Source: Oscillibacter sp. (GTDB lineage Bacteria > Bacillota > Clostridia > Oscillospirales > Oscillospiraceae). From it: a stretch of DNA of 64,000 nt. Below, one piece after another: positions 20,126 through 29,404 of the stretch. The stretch is taken from positions 1-64,000 of the forward strand of contig JAAVHC010000002.1 of the NCBI GenBank assembly GCA_014799925.1, read 5' to 3'. The translations under genes were made by a program, and so were the position numbers. The notes below the pieces were generated by a model. The model searched no databases, was not told where the DNA came from, and saw nothing but the letters and a program-made list of their open reading frames with translations. How positions within the stretch are numbered: the first letter of the stretch is position 1; every line of letters begins with the position of its first letter.

Positions 20126-23100
20126 TCAAAAATCTTCTTCATCGCCGTCGTCCTCAGCGGCGAAATCGTTGTCCTCATCCTCGTCAATGTCCTCAATGGC
20201 GAAGCCGGACTCCTCAAAGGCGGCGTCGTCGGCCACGTATTCCTCACGGTCGTCCCGGTCCATGCGGGAGAGGTTGAAGGTGGTCATCTCGTCGTCGTCG
20301 TCCTTCAGCTCGATGACGTTGCCGTCCTTATCCAGCACCTGGATATCCAGGCACAGGGCCTGGAGCTCCTTGACCAGAACCTTGAAGGACTCTGGCACGC
20401 CGGGCTTGGGCACGTTGTGGCCCTTGACAATAGACTCGTAGGTGTGGACGCGGCCCGTGACGTCGTCGCTCTTCACGGTCAGGATCTCCTGGAGCGTGTA
20501 GGACGCGCCGTAGGCCTCCAGGGCCCAGACTTCCATCTCGCCGAAACGCTGGCCGCCGAACTGGGCCTTGCCGCCCAGAGGCTGCTGGGTGACCAGGGAG
20601 TAGGGGCCGGTGGACCGGGCGTGGATCTTGTCGTCCACCAGGTGGTGGAGCTTCATGAAGTAGACGTAGCCCACGGTGACCTTGTTGTCGAACCGCTCGC
20701 CGGTGCGGCCGTCGTAGAGCCAGCTCTTGCCCTCCGGGTCCAGACCGGCCAGCTGGAGGGCGTCGGCGATGTCCTGCTCGTTGGCGCCGTCGAAAATGGG
20801 GGTGGCCACCTTCCAGCCCAGGGCCTTGGCGGCGTAGCCCAGATGGACCTCCAGCACCTGGCCGATGTTCATACGGGAGGGCACGCCAAGGGGGTTCAGC
20901 ACGATGTCCAGGGGAGTGCCGTCGGGGAGGAAGGGCATATCCTCCTGGGGCAGGATGCGGGAGACGACGCCCTTGTTGCCGTGACGGCCGGCCATCTTGT
21001 CGCCCACGGAAACCTTGCGCTTCTGTGCGATGTAGACCCGGACCACCTGATTGACGCCGGGCCCCAGCTCGTCTCCGGCCTCGCGGGTGAACACCTTGGC
21101 GTCCACCACGATGCCGCTCTCGCCATGGGGCACCTTCAGGGAGGTGTCCCGGACCTCTCTTGCCTTCTCGCCGAAGATGGCCCGCAGCAGGCGCTCCTCG
21201 GCGGTGAGGTCGGTCTCGCCCTTGGGGGTGACCTTGCCCACCAGAATGTCGCCGGAGCGGACCTCCGCGCCGATGCGGATGATGCCCCGCTCGTCCAGAT
21301 CCTTCAGGGCGTCCTCGCCCACGTTGGGGATATCGCGGGTGATCTCCTCGGGGCCCAGCTTGGTGTCGCGGGAATCGACCTCGTATTCCTCGATATGGAT
21401 GGAGGTGTATACGTCCTCCCGGACCATGCGCTCGTTCAGGAGGACGGCGTCCTCGTAGTTATAGCCCTCCCAGGTCATGAAGCCCACCAGGATGTTCCGG
21501 CCCAGGGCGATCTCTCCCTGCTCGGTGGCGGGACCGTCGGCCAGGACGGTGGGGGAGATGCCGTTTTCGGGGTCGGCGCCGTGGACCCGCTCGCCGACGG
21601 ATACGATGGGCCGCTGGTTGATGCAGGTGGTGTGGTTGGAGCGGAGGAACTTGACCAGCTTGTAATCCTTGGTCTTGCCGGTGTCGTACCTGACGGAGAT
21701 GGAGGTGGCGTCCACCTTGGTGACCTCGCCGTCGCCCTCGGCCAGGACCACGATCTCGGAGTCCATGCAGATCTTGTGCTCCATGCCGGTGCCGATGATG
21801 GGGGCCTCGGGCCGCAGCAGGGGCACCGCCTGACGCTGCATGTTGGCGCCCATCAGGGCGCGGTTGGCGTCGTCGTTGGGCAGGAAGGGGATCATGGCGG
21901 AGGCGATGGACACCATCATCCGGGGGCTGATGTCCACGAAATCCACCTTGTTCTTCTCCACGCCGATGATCTCGTCCCGGTGGCGGCAGGTGATGCGGTC
22001 GTTGACAAAGCAGCCGTTCTCATCGGTGGGCTCCGCCGCCTGGGCTACGATATACTGGTCCTCCACGTCGGCGGTCATGTAAACCACCTCGTCGGTGACC
22101 CGGCCTGTCTCATGGTCCACCTTCCGGAAGGGGGCCTCAATGAAGCCGTACTCGTTGATGCGGGCGTAGGTGGACAGATAGTTGATAAGGCCGATGTTGG
22201 GGCCTTCGGGCGTCTCAATGGGGCACATGCGGCCATAGTGGCTGTAGTGGACGTCGCGGACGTCCATGCTGGCGCGCTCGCGGCTCAGGCCGCCGGGGCC
22301 CAGAGCGGACAGACGGCGCTTGTGGGTCAGCTCCGCCAGGGGATTGGTCTGGTCCATGAACTGGCTGAGGGGGCTGGAGCCGAAGAACTCCTTGATGGCG
22401 GCGGTAACGGGTCGGATGTTGATGAGGCTCTGGGGCGTGACGATGTCCAGGTCCTGGATGGTCATGCGCTCCCGGATGACCCGCTCCATGCGGGAAAAGC
22501 CGATACGGAACTGATTCTGGAGCAGCTCGCCCACGCACCGCAGACGGCGGTTGCCCAGATGGTCGATGTCGTCCCTGGTGGTCAGGCCGCGGCTGAGGGC
22601 GTTCATATAGTTGATGGAGGCAAAGATGTCGTCCACAATGACGTGCTTGGGCACCAGGTCGTCGGCGCGGGCGCGGATGGCGTTTTTCAGCTCCTCGCCC
22701 TCGTACTGGCCGAGCAGCTCCTGGAGGACGCCGAAGCGGACCCGCTCCTTGATGCCGCACTCGGCGGCGGGATCAAAGTCCACGTACCGGCTGAGGTCGC
22801 ACATATGGTTGGAGAAAATCCGCAGGGGCTCGCCGTCCACGTCCACCACGACCTCGTTGACGCCGATGGCGTCCAGCTCCCGCAGCTCATTGCGGGTCAG
22901 CGTGTGTCCGGGCTCATGGAGCAGCTCGCCGGTGGCGGGATGGACCACGGGCTCCGCCAGGACGCGGTCCGCGGCCCGGACCCAGAGGGCCAGCTTCTTG
23001 TTGAACTTATAGCGGCCCACCGTGCTCAGGTCGTACCGGCGTGGGTCGAAAAACAGGCCGTTCAGCAGGCTCTCGGCGGAGTCCACCGTGGGGGGCTCGC

Positions 23101-23827
23101 CGGGGCGCAGCTTGCGGTAGATCTCCAGCAGGGCCTCCTCGTAGGTCTTGCAGTTGTCCTTTTCCAGGGTGGCCCGGATAGTGGGGTCGCCGCCGAAGAG
23201 GTCCAGAATTTCGGCGTTCTCCCGGAGGCCCATGGCGCGGATGAGGCAGGTGATGGGCAGCTTGCGGTTTTTGTCGATGCGGACCCAGAACAGCTCGTTG
23301 GCGTCGGTCTCGTACTCCAGCCACGCGCCCCGGTAGGGGATCAGCTGGGCGCTGAGGATGGGCAGATCGGTCTTGACGTCCGTTTCCTTGCCGTAGTAGA
23401 TGCCGGGGGAGCGGACGATCTGGGAGACCACGACCCGCTCCGCGCCGTTGACGATAAAGGTGCCCGACTTGGTCATGAGGGGGAAGTCCCCCATGAAGAT
23501 CTCCTGCTCCTTGATGACGTCGGTCTTCTTGTTGCGAAGGCGCACGGTGACCTTCAGCGGCGCGGCGTAGTTCACGTCCCGGGCCTTGCATTCCTCCACG
23601 TCGTACTTGGGGGGCTCATCCATGCTGTAGTCGATGAAGCTCAGCTCCAGGGTGTCGGCGTAGTCGCTGATGACGCCCACGTCGGCGAACACCTCCCGGA
23701 GGCCGGTGTCCAGAAACCACTGGTAGGAATCCCGCTGGATCTCCAGCAGGTTGGGCATGGGCATGATCTCTTCGTGCCGGGCAAAGTTTTTCCGCAGCGT
23801 CTTGCCGTAGTACTTGTCCTTGGCCAT
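20126..23827 (-). CDS. rpoB: DNA-directed RNA polymerase subunit beta
   Basis: This encodes the 1,233-residue beta subunit. The rifampicin pocket ([17 protein letters not shown] then [13 protein letters not shown]) carries the usual sensitive-type residues, including the equivalents of E. coli D516, H526 and S531. The C-terminal [20 protein letters not shown] is intact and is followed by an acidic tail. The ATG at 23,827 gives the expected [11 protein letters not shown] start; its ribosome site is only AAAGG. The usual upstream rplJ-rplL genes are absent, so rpoB has its own promoter and a leader of about 184 nt. Confidence 0.99.
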   Translation of the reverse strand: MAKDKYYGKTLRKNFARHEEIMPMPNLLEIQRDSYQWFLDTGLREVFADVGVISDYADTLELSFIDYSMDEPPKYDVEECKARDVNYAAPLKVTVRLRNKKTDVIKEQEIFMGDFPLMTKSGTFIVNGAERVVVSQIVRSPGIYYGKETDVKTDLPILSAQLIPYRGAWLEYETDANELFWVRIDKNRKLPITCLIRAMGLRENAEILDLFGGDPTIRATLEKDNCKTYEEALLEIYRKLRPGEPPTVDSAESLLNGLFFDPRRYDLSTVGRYKFNKKLALWVRAADRVLAEPVVHPATGELLHEPGHTLTRNELRELDAIGVNEVVVDVDGEPLRIFSNHMCDLSRYVDFDPAAECGIKERVRFGVLQELLGQYEGEELKNAIRARADDLVPKHVIVDDIFASINYMNALSRGLTTRDDIDHLGNRRLRCVGELLQNQFRIGFSRMERVIRERMTIQDLDIVTPQSLINIRPVTAAIKEFFGSSPLSQFMDQTNPLAELTHKRRLSALGPGGLSRERASMDVRDVHYSHYGRMCPIETPEGPNIGLINYLSTYARINEYGFIEAPFRKVDHETGRVTDEVVYMTADVEDQYIVAQAAEPTDENGCFVNDRITCRHRDEIIGVEKNKVDFVDISPRMMVSIASAMIPFLPNDDANRALMGANMQRQAVPLLRPEAPIIGTGMEHKICMDSEIVVLAEGDGEVTKVDATSISVRYDTGKTKDYKLVKFLRSNHTTCINQRPIVSVGERVHGADPENGISPTVLADGPATEQGEIALGRNILVGFMTWEGYNYEDAVLLNERMVREDVYTSIHIEEYEVDSRDTKLGPEEITRDIPNVGEDALKDLDERGIIRIGAEVRSGDILVGKVTPKGETDLTAEERLLRAIFGEKAREVRDTSLKVPHGESGIVVDAKVFTREAGDELGPGVNQVVRVYIAQKRKVSVGDKMAGRHGNKGVVSRILPQEDMPFLPDGTPLDIVLNPLGVPSRMNIGQVLEVHLGYAAKALGWKVATPIFDGANEQDIADALQLAGLDPEGKSWLYDGRTGERFDNKVTVGYVYFMKLHHLVDDKIHARSTGPYSLVTQQPLGGKAQFGGQRFGEMEVWALEAYGASYTLQEILTVKSDDVTGRVHTYESIVKGHNVPKPGVPESFKVLVKELQALCLDIQVLDKDGNVIELKDDDDEMTTFNLSRMDRDDREEYVADDAAFEESGFAIEDIDEDEDNDFAAEDDGDEEDF

Positions 23828-23937
23828 CTTAAATACTCATCTGCCTTTCCGCGCCCCGCCCGGTGGGGGAGGGACGTCAAAATTTCATACGATTCTGATA
23901 CGCACGGGCCGGTTGATAATTTTAATGCAAATGCCTC

Positions 23938-23966
23938 TTGCGTTTTTCGTGGGAAAATGCTATACT
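23938..23966 (+). promoter_or_regulatory. Forward promoter opposing the rpoB leader
   Basis: TTGCGT (23,938-23,943), a 17-base spacer and TATACT (23,961-23,966) read away from rpoB, inside its leader. The predicted start is near 23,973, just ahead of a hairpin with a short T-run. No gene follows on this strand. Confidence 0.45.
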
Positions 23967-23977
23967 GTAGTTACGTT

Positions 23978-24003
23978 GGAGGAGTAGACCTGCTCCTCCT
24001 TTT
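23978..24003 (+). terminator. Short hairpin with T-run in the rpoB leader
   Basis: GGAGGAG (23,978-23,984) and CTCCTCC (23,993-23,999) are followed by TTTT on the plus strand. In the minus-strand rpoB leader the same arms form a hairpin that contains Shine-Dalgarno-like GGAGGAG, so it may also act in that transcript. Confidence 0.45.
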
Positions 24004-24017
24004 AGTCATAGCAATTC

Positions 24018-24046
24018 AGTTTACCATTTTCCCCTTGATCTGTCAA
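24018..24046 (-). promoter_or_regulatory. rpoBC promoter
   Basis: On the minus strand TTGACA (24,041-24,046), a 17-base spacer and TAAACT (24,018-24,023) predict a start near 24,011, about 184 nt before the rpoB ATG. Confidence 0.65.
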
Positions 24047-24073
24047 GGGGAATTTTGTTTTTTGCGCGTTTTT

Positions 24074-24118
24074 TAACCAAAAGCGGCGGCCAACCGGAAT
24101 ACTCCGGTTGGCCGCCGC
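24074..24118 (-). terminator. Terminator of the BspA-like surface protein gene
   Basis: A perfect 16-bp stem (24,083-24,098 with 24,103-24,118) has an ATAC loop, followed on the minus strand by TTTTGGTT. Confidence 0.8.
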
Positions 24119-24137
24119 CCTGCGAAGCGCGCGATAT

Positions 24138-24214
24138 TTGATCCCTGTAATGGAAAGAAAAAGGATCAAAAAGAACTCATAATTCTGTAGCAGGCGCATC
24201 GAGCGCCCGTGCAG
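24138..24214 (-). repeat. 77-bp structured dispersed repeat, copy A
   Basis: It aligns without gaps to 51,583-51,659 at 63 of 77 positions. Two stems are conserved: TTGATCC/GGATCAA (24,138-24,144 with 24,163-24,169) and GGCGC-ATCGA-GCGCC (24,193-24,207). Three base pairs differ between copies with both partners changed. Here it lies in the 3' untranslated region of the BspA-like gene, between its stop and terminator. Strand is assigned by that transcript and is uncertain. Confidence 0.75.
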
Positions 24215-24225
24215 TTGGCGGGCTG

Positions 24226-27200
24226 CTAGGCATGAAAATAATTTTTGAGCATCTGTGCCATCTGTGCTCTTGTGGCAAGACCCTTGGGGGTGAGAGCGCC
24301 GCCGCTGTTTCCGCTGAGGATACCCTTCTCAACGGCCCAGCGCACAGCGGGCAGTGTGTAAGTGCTGATATTCGAGATATCGGTAAAGTACAGCTCAATC
24401 TCGGATACAGGCTTACCGGCATACCGCCAGAGCATGACCACGATCTCTTCGCGGGTGACATAGTCGTATGGGCCGAATGTACCGCTGTCATAGCCGTCGA
24501 TAATGTTTCTTGACACCGCCCATGCAACCGCGTTCGCATACCAGTTGCCGGGGGCCACGTCGGCAAAACCGCTTATGTTGTTGACGGGGGGATTGCCCGC
24601 CATGTTATAGAGGATCTGCGTCAGCTGGACGCGGGAAAGATTGTCATAGGGGGAGAATGCGGTGCTGCTGAGGCCGTTCATCAGGCCGGTCTCACAGACA
24701 AATCTCACAGCGTCATAATACCATGCGTTGGCGGACACGTCGGTGAAGCCGGGATATGGCCAGATGCGGACCGGTGCTGCCGCCGCAGGCTCAGGCTGCT
24801 GCGCAGCGGCGGGGACGGCAAACGCCGCGTTTACTGTGACCGCCCTGTTGGGCATGGTGAGCGTATACTTGCCGCCGCCCTTGTACGTCAGCTTCAACTC
24901 GTTCCACCAGCTGTCCCTGGCAATCAGGGAGGTCATCTCATAGCCGTTGTCGGGGGCGACGGTGACAGTGACGGTGGTTCCCTCCGCGGCGTATTTGCGG
25001 TTAACAGTTACTGTCCCGCCGGTCGTGGGTGGAGCAATGACAGCGTACTCAGTCAGCTGGGCGGATCTGTCGTCGGAAATATCGCTCTCAGAGTCCCAGT
25101 GCGCATACACAGTGGTATTTCTGTCAAACACGGTATTCGTGGATATGCGGCTTCCGCCTGTGGGCGACGTATACCAGCCGCTGAAGATATAACCGCGGTA
25201 GACAGGAACGGGAAGGTTGGGAAGCCTGCCGTCCGTCCCTGTGACCATGGAGGTGATGTCCACAGTTCCGCCGCTGGGATCGAAGTAGATCACGTAAGCA
25301 GTCTGCTCCGGAGCCGGCGGTGTGGCATTGTCCTTGTAGTTTGCCGTGACGGTGACGTCGTTGGCCGGCATGGTAAAGGTGGCAGCGGCGCTGGACGCGT
25401 CCGTGAAGGTCCCGCCGTTGCTGGAGGTCCACTTGTCGAACGCCTTGCCCTCGGGGGCAGCATTGGCGGTAATGGTGACTTTGGCTCCTGCCGCATACTT
25501 GCCGCTGGTCTTGCCGTCAGCTGTGCCGTTGGTCACGGTCAGGGTGTAGGTCTGATCCGGTGTTGTTGAGGCGTCCTTGTAAGTCGCCGTCACCGTGACG
25601 TCGTTTGCCGGCATGGTAAAGGTGGTAGCGGCGCTGGACGCGTCCGTGAAGGTCCCGCCGTTGCCGGTGGTCCACTTGTCGAACACCTTGCCGTCAGGTG
25701 CGGTATCGGCGGTAATGGTGACTTTGGCTCCTGCCGCGTACTTGCCGCCGCCTTTGCCGTTGGTCACGGTCAGGGTGTAGGTCTGCCCCGGTGTTGTTGA
25801 GGCGTCCTTGTAAGTCGCCGACACCGTGACGTCGTTTGCCGGCATGATAAAGGTGGTAGTGGCGCTGGTCTCGTTCTCAAAGGTTCCGCCGCTGCTGGTG
25901 ATCCACTTGTCGAACACTTTACCCATGGGTGCGGCATAGGCCGTGATGGAAACCCTGGTCCCAGCCGCGTACTTACCGCCGCCTGTGCCGTCGGTCACAA
26001 TCAGGGTATAGGTCTGCGCCGGCGGTGTTGGGGCATCCCTGTAGGTCGCCGTCACCGTGACGTCGCTGGCCGGCATGGTAAAGGTGGTAGTGGCGCTGGT
26101 CTCGTTCTCAAAGGTTCCGCCGCTGCTGGTGGTCCACTTGTCGAACACCTTGCCCGCAGGCGCGGTATCGGCTGTGATGGTGACTTTGGTCTCCGCCGCG
26201 TACTCGCCGCCGCCTTTGCCGTTGGTCACGGTCAGGATATAGGTCTGCGCCGGCGGCGTGGCAATGGCCTCATACTTTGCCGTCACTGTGACGTTGTGTG
26301 CCGGCATCTTAAAGGTGGCAGGGCTGCTGTTGGGAACGGTGAAATCTGCGCCGCCCTCGTCTACAGTCCATCCGGCAAACTGCTGACCGTCGGGGACAAT
26401 GGCCGTGATCTTGACGTCAGCACCAATCTCGTAATCTCCGCCCCCCGTACCGCCGTTGACCGTCACATGGTAAGTCCGCACCTTATAGTGCGCCGTCACC
26501 GTGACGTTGTTCGCCGGCATCTTAAAGGTGGTCTCTTCGCTGGCGGGATCGTTGAGAATCGCGCCGCCCTCGTCTACAGTCCAGCCGGTAAACTGCTGAC
26601 CGTCGGGGACAATGGCCGTGATCGTGACGTCAGCACCAATCTCGTAATCTCCGCTCCCCGTACCGTTTTTGACCGTCACGGCGTAAGTCAGCGGCTTATA
26701 GGTCGGCGTCACCTTGACATTGCCCGCCGGCATGGTGAAGGTTGTCTCTGGGCTGTTGGGATCGTCAAGCTTTACATTGCCCTCCTCAACAATCCAGCCG
26801 GTAAACTGCTGACCATCAGGAACAGTGGCTGTGATCGTGACGGTTTCGCCAGCCTCGTAGTTTTTTTCCCCCGTACTGCCGGTGATCGTCACAGTGTAGG
26901 TCTGTCCCGGCGTCGTGGCGGCATCCCTGTAGGTCGCCGTTACCGTGACGTCGCTGGCCGGCATGGTAAAGGTGGTAGTGGCGCTGGAAGCGTCCGCAAA
27001 GGTTCCGTCGTCATCGGTGGTCCACTTGTCGAACACCTTGCCATCGGGGGCAGCGTCGGCGGTGATGGCGACTTTGGCTCCTTCTGCGTACTCGCCGTCG
27101 CCTGTGCCATAGGTTACGGTCAGGGTGTAGTATACGGGACCGGTGCTGTTGAAATGGATGTTGGCATCGGTAAGCATACCGTTTGCTGATTTAATAGTAA

Positions 27201-28086
27201 TTTGTTTCCACTGATTCTCGCTTCCGGCATAGTATATATCGGCCAGGTTGATGCAACCATAGAAAGCATAATAATCTATGCTGGTGACACTGGCGGGAAT
27301 CGTAACACTGGCCAAGCGGCCGCAACCCGAGAAAGCCGAATCCCCAATACTGGTAACGCCGTCAGGAATCGTGACACGGGTCAGACCACCGCAATGATAG
27401 AAAGCTGAATTTCCAATACTGGTAACACAGTCAGGAATGGCATATGAGAAATTGGCCTTTCCTCCAGGATAGCAAATTACGGTGCTTTTTTGCTTATCAA
27501 ATAAAACTCCGCCCTCTGAGGCATAACTGGGGTTTTCAGGATCAACAGAGATGCCGGTCAGGCTGCTGCAACCGTAGAAAGCCGTAACATCAATGCTGGT
27601 GACGCTGGTGGAAATCGAGACATCAGTAAGGCTGTTGCAGCCATAAAAAGCCTGTTCCTCAATGCTGGTGACTTTGTCAGGAATCAAGACACTGGTGAGG
27701 CTGCTGCAATTCTCAAAAACCTTATGTCCAATGCTGGTGACGCTGTCAGGAATCGTAACGCTGGTGAGGCTGCTGCAACCAGAGAAAGCCTCATACTCGA
27801 TGCTGGTTACGCTATCAGGGATCGTGACACTGGTCAGGCTGTTGCAGTAATAGAAAGCTGAATTCCCAATGCTGGTAACAGCCACTCCGTTGATGGTACT
27901 GGGGATTTCAGCCTCTGTGACGCTTTCATCGCAGCCGGTAATGGCCCCTGTGATCTCATCGAAGTAAATGTTTCCTCCGGTAACGGCATAAGGAGTATCC
28001 GTGCCGCTTTCCGCCGCCAGCGCCGTGGCCGGCAGCATGGAAAGGCACAGAGCCAGGACGGTGATGATACTCAAAAGCTTTTTCAT
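24226..28086 (-). CDS. BspA-like leucine-rich, InlB-repeat, SLH surface protein
   Basis: A 1,286-residue exported surface protein. A signal peptide covers about 1-24 (ending in ATALAAES). BspA-type LRR_5 repeats (LTSVTIPDSVTSI pattern) cover about 50-310. Eight tandem bacterial/InlB-type repeats (TYTLTVTNG...FTMPANDVTVTATY) run from about 318 to 920, and a Flg_new repeat (FDPSGGTV...GWYTSPTGG) sits near 930-1,005. One further divergent repeat follows, and three SLH domains end the protein (about 1,100-1,286). Repeats 5-8 are very similar at DNA level with a period near 231-240 bp. It is likely an adhesin anchored through SLH to wall polymer. The ATG at 28,086 follows AGAAAGAGG. Confidence 0.92.
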   Translation of the reverse strand: MKKLLSIITVLALCLSMLPATALAAESGTDTPYAVTGGNIYFDEITGAITGCDESVTEAEIPSTINGVAVTSIGNSAFYYCNSLTSVTIPDSVTSIEYEAFSGCSSLTSVTIPDSVTSIGHKVFENCSSLTSVLIPDKVTSIEEQAFYGCNSLTDVSISTSVTSIDVTAFYGCSSLTGISVDPENPSYASEGGVLFDKQKSTVICYPGGKANFSYAIPDCVTSIGNSAFYHCGGLTRVTIPDGVTSIGDSAFSGCGRLASVTIPASVTSIDYYAFYGCINLADIYYAGSENQWKQITIKSANGMLTDANIHFNSTGPVYYTLTVTYGTGDGEYAEGAKVAITADAAPDGKVFDKWTTDDDGTFADASSATTTFTMPASDVTVTATYRDAATTPGQTYTVTITGSTGEKNYEAGETVTITATVPDGQQFTGWIVEEGNVKLDDPNSPETTFTMPAGNVKVTPTYKPLTYAVTVKNGTGSGDYEIGADVTITAIVPDGQQFTGWTVDEGGAILNDPASEETTFKMPANNVTVTAHYKVRTYHVTVNGGTGGGDYEIGADVKITAIVPDGQQFAGWTVDEGGADFTVPNSSPATFKMPAHNVTVTAKYEAIATPPAQTYILTVTNGKGGGEYAAETKVTITADTAPAGKVFDKWTTSSGGTFENETSATTTFTMPASDVTVTATYRDAPTPPAQTYTLIVTDGTGGGKYAAGTRVSITAYAAPMGKVFDKWITSSGGTFENETSATTTFIMPANDVTVSATYKDASTTPGQTYTLTVTNGKGGGKYAAGAKVTITADTAPDGKVFDKWTTGNGGTFTDASSAATTFTMPANDVTVTATYKDASTTPDQTYTLTVTNGTADGKTSGKYAAGAKVTITANAAPEGKAFDKWTSSNGGTFTDASSAAATFTMPANDVTVTANYKDNATPPAPEQTAYVIYFDPSGGTVDITSMVTGTDGRLPNLPVPVYRGYIFSGWYTSPTGGSRISTNTVFDRNTTVYAHWDSESDISDDRSAQLTEYAVIAPPTTGGTVTVNRKYAAEGTTVTVTVAPDNGYEMTSLIARDSWWNELKLTYKGGGKYTLTMPNRAVTVNAAFAVPAAAQQPEPAAAAPVRIWPYPGFTDVSANAWYYDAVRFVCETGLMNGLSSTAFSPYDNLSRVQLTQILYNMAGNPPVNNISGFADVAPGNWYANAVAWAVSRNIIDGYDSGTFGPYDYVTREEIVVMLWRYAGKPVSEIELYFTDISNISTYTLPAVRWAVEKGILSGNSGGALTPKGLATRAQMAQMLKNYFHA

Positions 28087-28202
28087 TCCATTTAAAACCT
28101 CTTTCTATGCAAAATGCCGGACTTTCTTATCAATATGTCTTGATTTACATACAAGAAAAGTATACCATGTAAATGATTGGTTTTCAATACCTTTTCAAGA
28201 TT

Positions 28203-29081
28203 TTAATTCCTCCGCCACAGCAGCAGGTTGTCCTCGAAACCGGCCTCCAGCCGTCCGCCGTCCTTCAGCCAGGAGAGGTAGGAGCGCACGGTGCTGCCCA
28301 CCAGCGCGTACTGCTGGAAGTTCATGGTCCGGCCATAGTGCCGGAACAGTCTTTGCAGGATGGTCTCGAAGGGCAGCGGCTCGGCGCAGATGGTCAGAAT
28401 CCGCTCCGCCGTCTCGTGGACCTTCTCCCGGTTGTACCGCGCCAGATCTCTGATGTCCGGAGTTGCCTCCGCGTGGGAGGGAACGAACAGGGGCGCTTCC
28501 ATGGCCTCCACCCTGTCCAGCGTTTCCAGATAGGCGGCCACGTCATAAATAAAGGTGACGCCGTATTTGTCCAGCGTGGCCCGGCTGCTGAGGCAGTCCG
28601 CCAGGAATACGGTCCCGTCCGGGGTCCGGAAGCCCACCATGTCGAAAAAATGACCTGGCAGGGGAATGACCTCCACCTCCTGGGGGAAGCTCTCATGGGA
28701 AAAGTCCGTCACCTCGCTGTCCTGGGCCAGCAGGAACTTGTGCCGCAGCTCCCTGCAGGGGTACCCGCCGTAGAGAAAGGAGGGCTCCAGCAGGGGGTGC
28801 CGGGTAAAGGCGGCCTCGACGCCGGCGGAGTAGACCCGGCAGCCGGTCTGGTTCTGCAAGTACCGGTTGCCGCCGATATGGTCGGCGTTGGAGTGGGTAT
28901 TCAGAATGCCCGCCAGGGTCCAGCCGTTTTGCTCCAGGACCTGCCGCGCCTTTCGTCCGGCGTCCCTGTCGCCGCCGCTGTCGATCAGATAGGCCCGGTC
29001 CGCCTCCGCCAGGTAAATGCCGATCTTGGTGGGCGCGTCGAGGTAATAGCTCCGGGGCCCCGCCTGCGTCAGTTCATACAT
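28203..29081 (-). CDS. MBL-fold metallo-hydrolase with altered metal motif
   Basis: This 292-residue beta-lactamase-fold hydrolase reads THSNADHIGG near residue 62, where the family normally has HxHxDH; the second His is Asn. Other elements are present: LIDSGGD, the His in LPGHFFDMVG, the Asp in FLADCLSS and a late His in VPSHAEA. The C-terminal 80 residues look like a helical extension (about 215-292). The substrate is unknown; glyoxalase II-like or thiol-ester hydrolysis is a guess. From memory, the HSNADH variant occurs in other clostridial proteins, so it is probably not a sequencing error. It is monocistronic on the minus strand. Confidence 0.85.
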   Translation of the reverse strand: MYELTQAGPRSYYLDAPTKIGIYLAEADRAYLIDSGGDRDAGRKARQVLEQNGWTLAGILNTHSNADHIGGNRYLQNQTGCRVYSAGVEAAFTRHPLLEPSFLYGGYPCRELRHKFLLAQDSEVTDFSHESFPQEVEVIPLPGHFFDMVGFRTPDGTVFLADCLSSRATLDKYGVTFIYDVAAYLETLDRVEAMEAPLFVPSHAEATPDIRDLARYNREKVHETAERILTICAEPLPFETILQRLFRHYGRTMNFQQYALVGSTVRSYLSWLKDGGRLEAGFEDNLLLWRRN

Positions 29082-29221
29082 GCGTCATCTCTCCCTCACG
29101 ACCGGCGGATTCCGCCGGAAAAATACAAGTACGGTATACCATAACATACCATATCCCGCCGGCGCTGTCAAACGGGGCGGAGGGATTCGACAGATTCCGC
29201 AATTTTCCGACGCGGTTCCTA

Positions 29222-29250
29222 TTGAAAATCCGGAAAGAATCATGTATACT
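29222..29250 (+). promoter_or_regulatory. Promoter of the rluA-exonuclease operon
   Basis: TTGAAA (29,222-29,227), a 17-base spacer and TATACT (29,245-29,250) predict a start near 29,257. The leader would then begin directly at the first of two duplicated hairpins. Confidence 0.65.
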
Positions 29251-29260
29251 TTTCCTGAAT

Positions 29261-29291
29261 ATTACTTCCGGCTGTTAAGGCCGGAAGTAAT
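29261..29291 (+). repeat. 31-nt leader hairpin 1
   Basis: ATTACTTCCGGC pairs with GCCGGAAGTAAT around TGTTAAG. It is a perfect 12-bp stem, immediately followed by the tag whose reverse complement is CGGCGGCAACCGCAAA. It matches the hairpin at 29,355-29,385 in length and in the TTAAG loop core, and matches the element at 3,692-3,752. Confidence 0.7.
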
Positions 29292-29354
29292 AGATGCCAT
29301 GTTTTGCGGTTGCCGCCGCTCACGGCGGCGGGCGGAACGGCTCAAATCAAGTAT

Positions 29355-29385
29355 ATTATTTCCGAGCTTTAAGTTCGGAAATAAT
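29355..29385 (+). repeat. 31-nt leader hairpin 2
   Basis: This has the same length and layout as hairpin 1 (ATTATTTCCG...CGGAAATAAT, core TTTAAG). Pairs 5-27 and 11-21 change on both sides (C-G to T-A and G-C to A-T), and 12-20 goes from C-G to G-T. It ends 20 bp before the rluA-type start, next to its ribosome site, so it could influence translation. Confidence 0.65.
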
Positions 29386-29404
29386 ACATGACGGGAGGCG
29401 GCCT

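Noticed and set aside
20896..23827. Rifampicin-resistance substitutions in rpoB
   Set aside because: The residues at the equivalents of E. coli 513, 516, 526 and 531 are the sensitive-type ones (Q, D, H, S).
25330..27135. Possible CRISPR-like direct repeats
   Set aside because: The repeats are in frame within a coding sequence, about 230 bp long, and encode InlB-type protein domains; there are no unique spacers of constant length.
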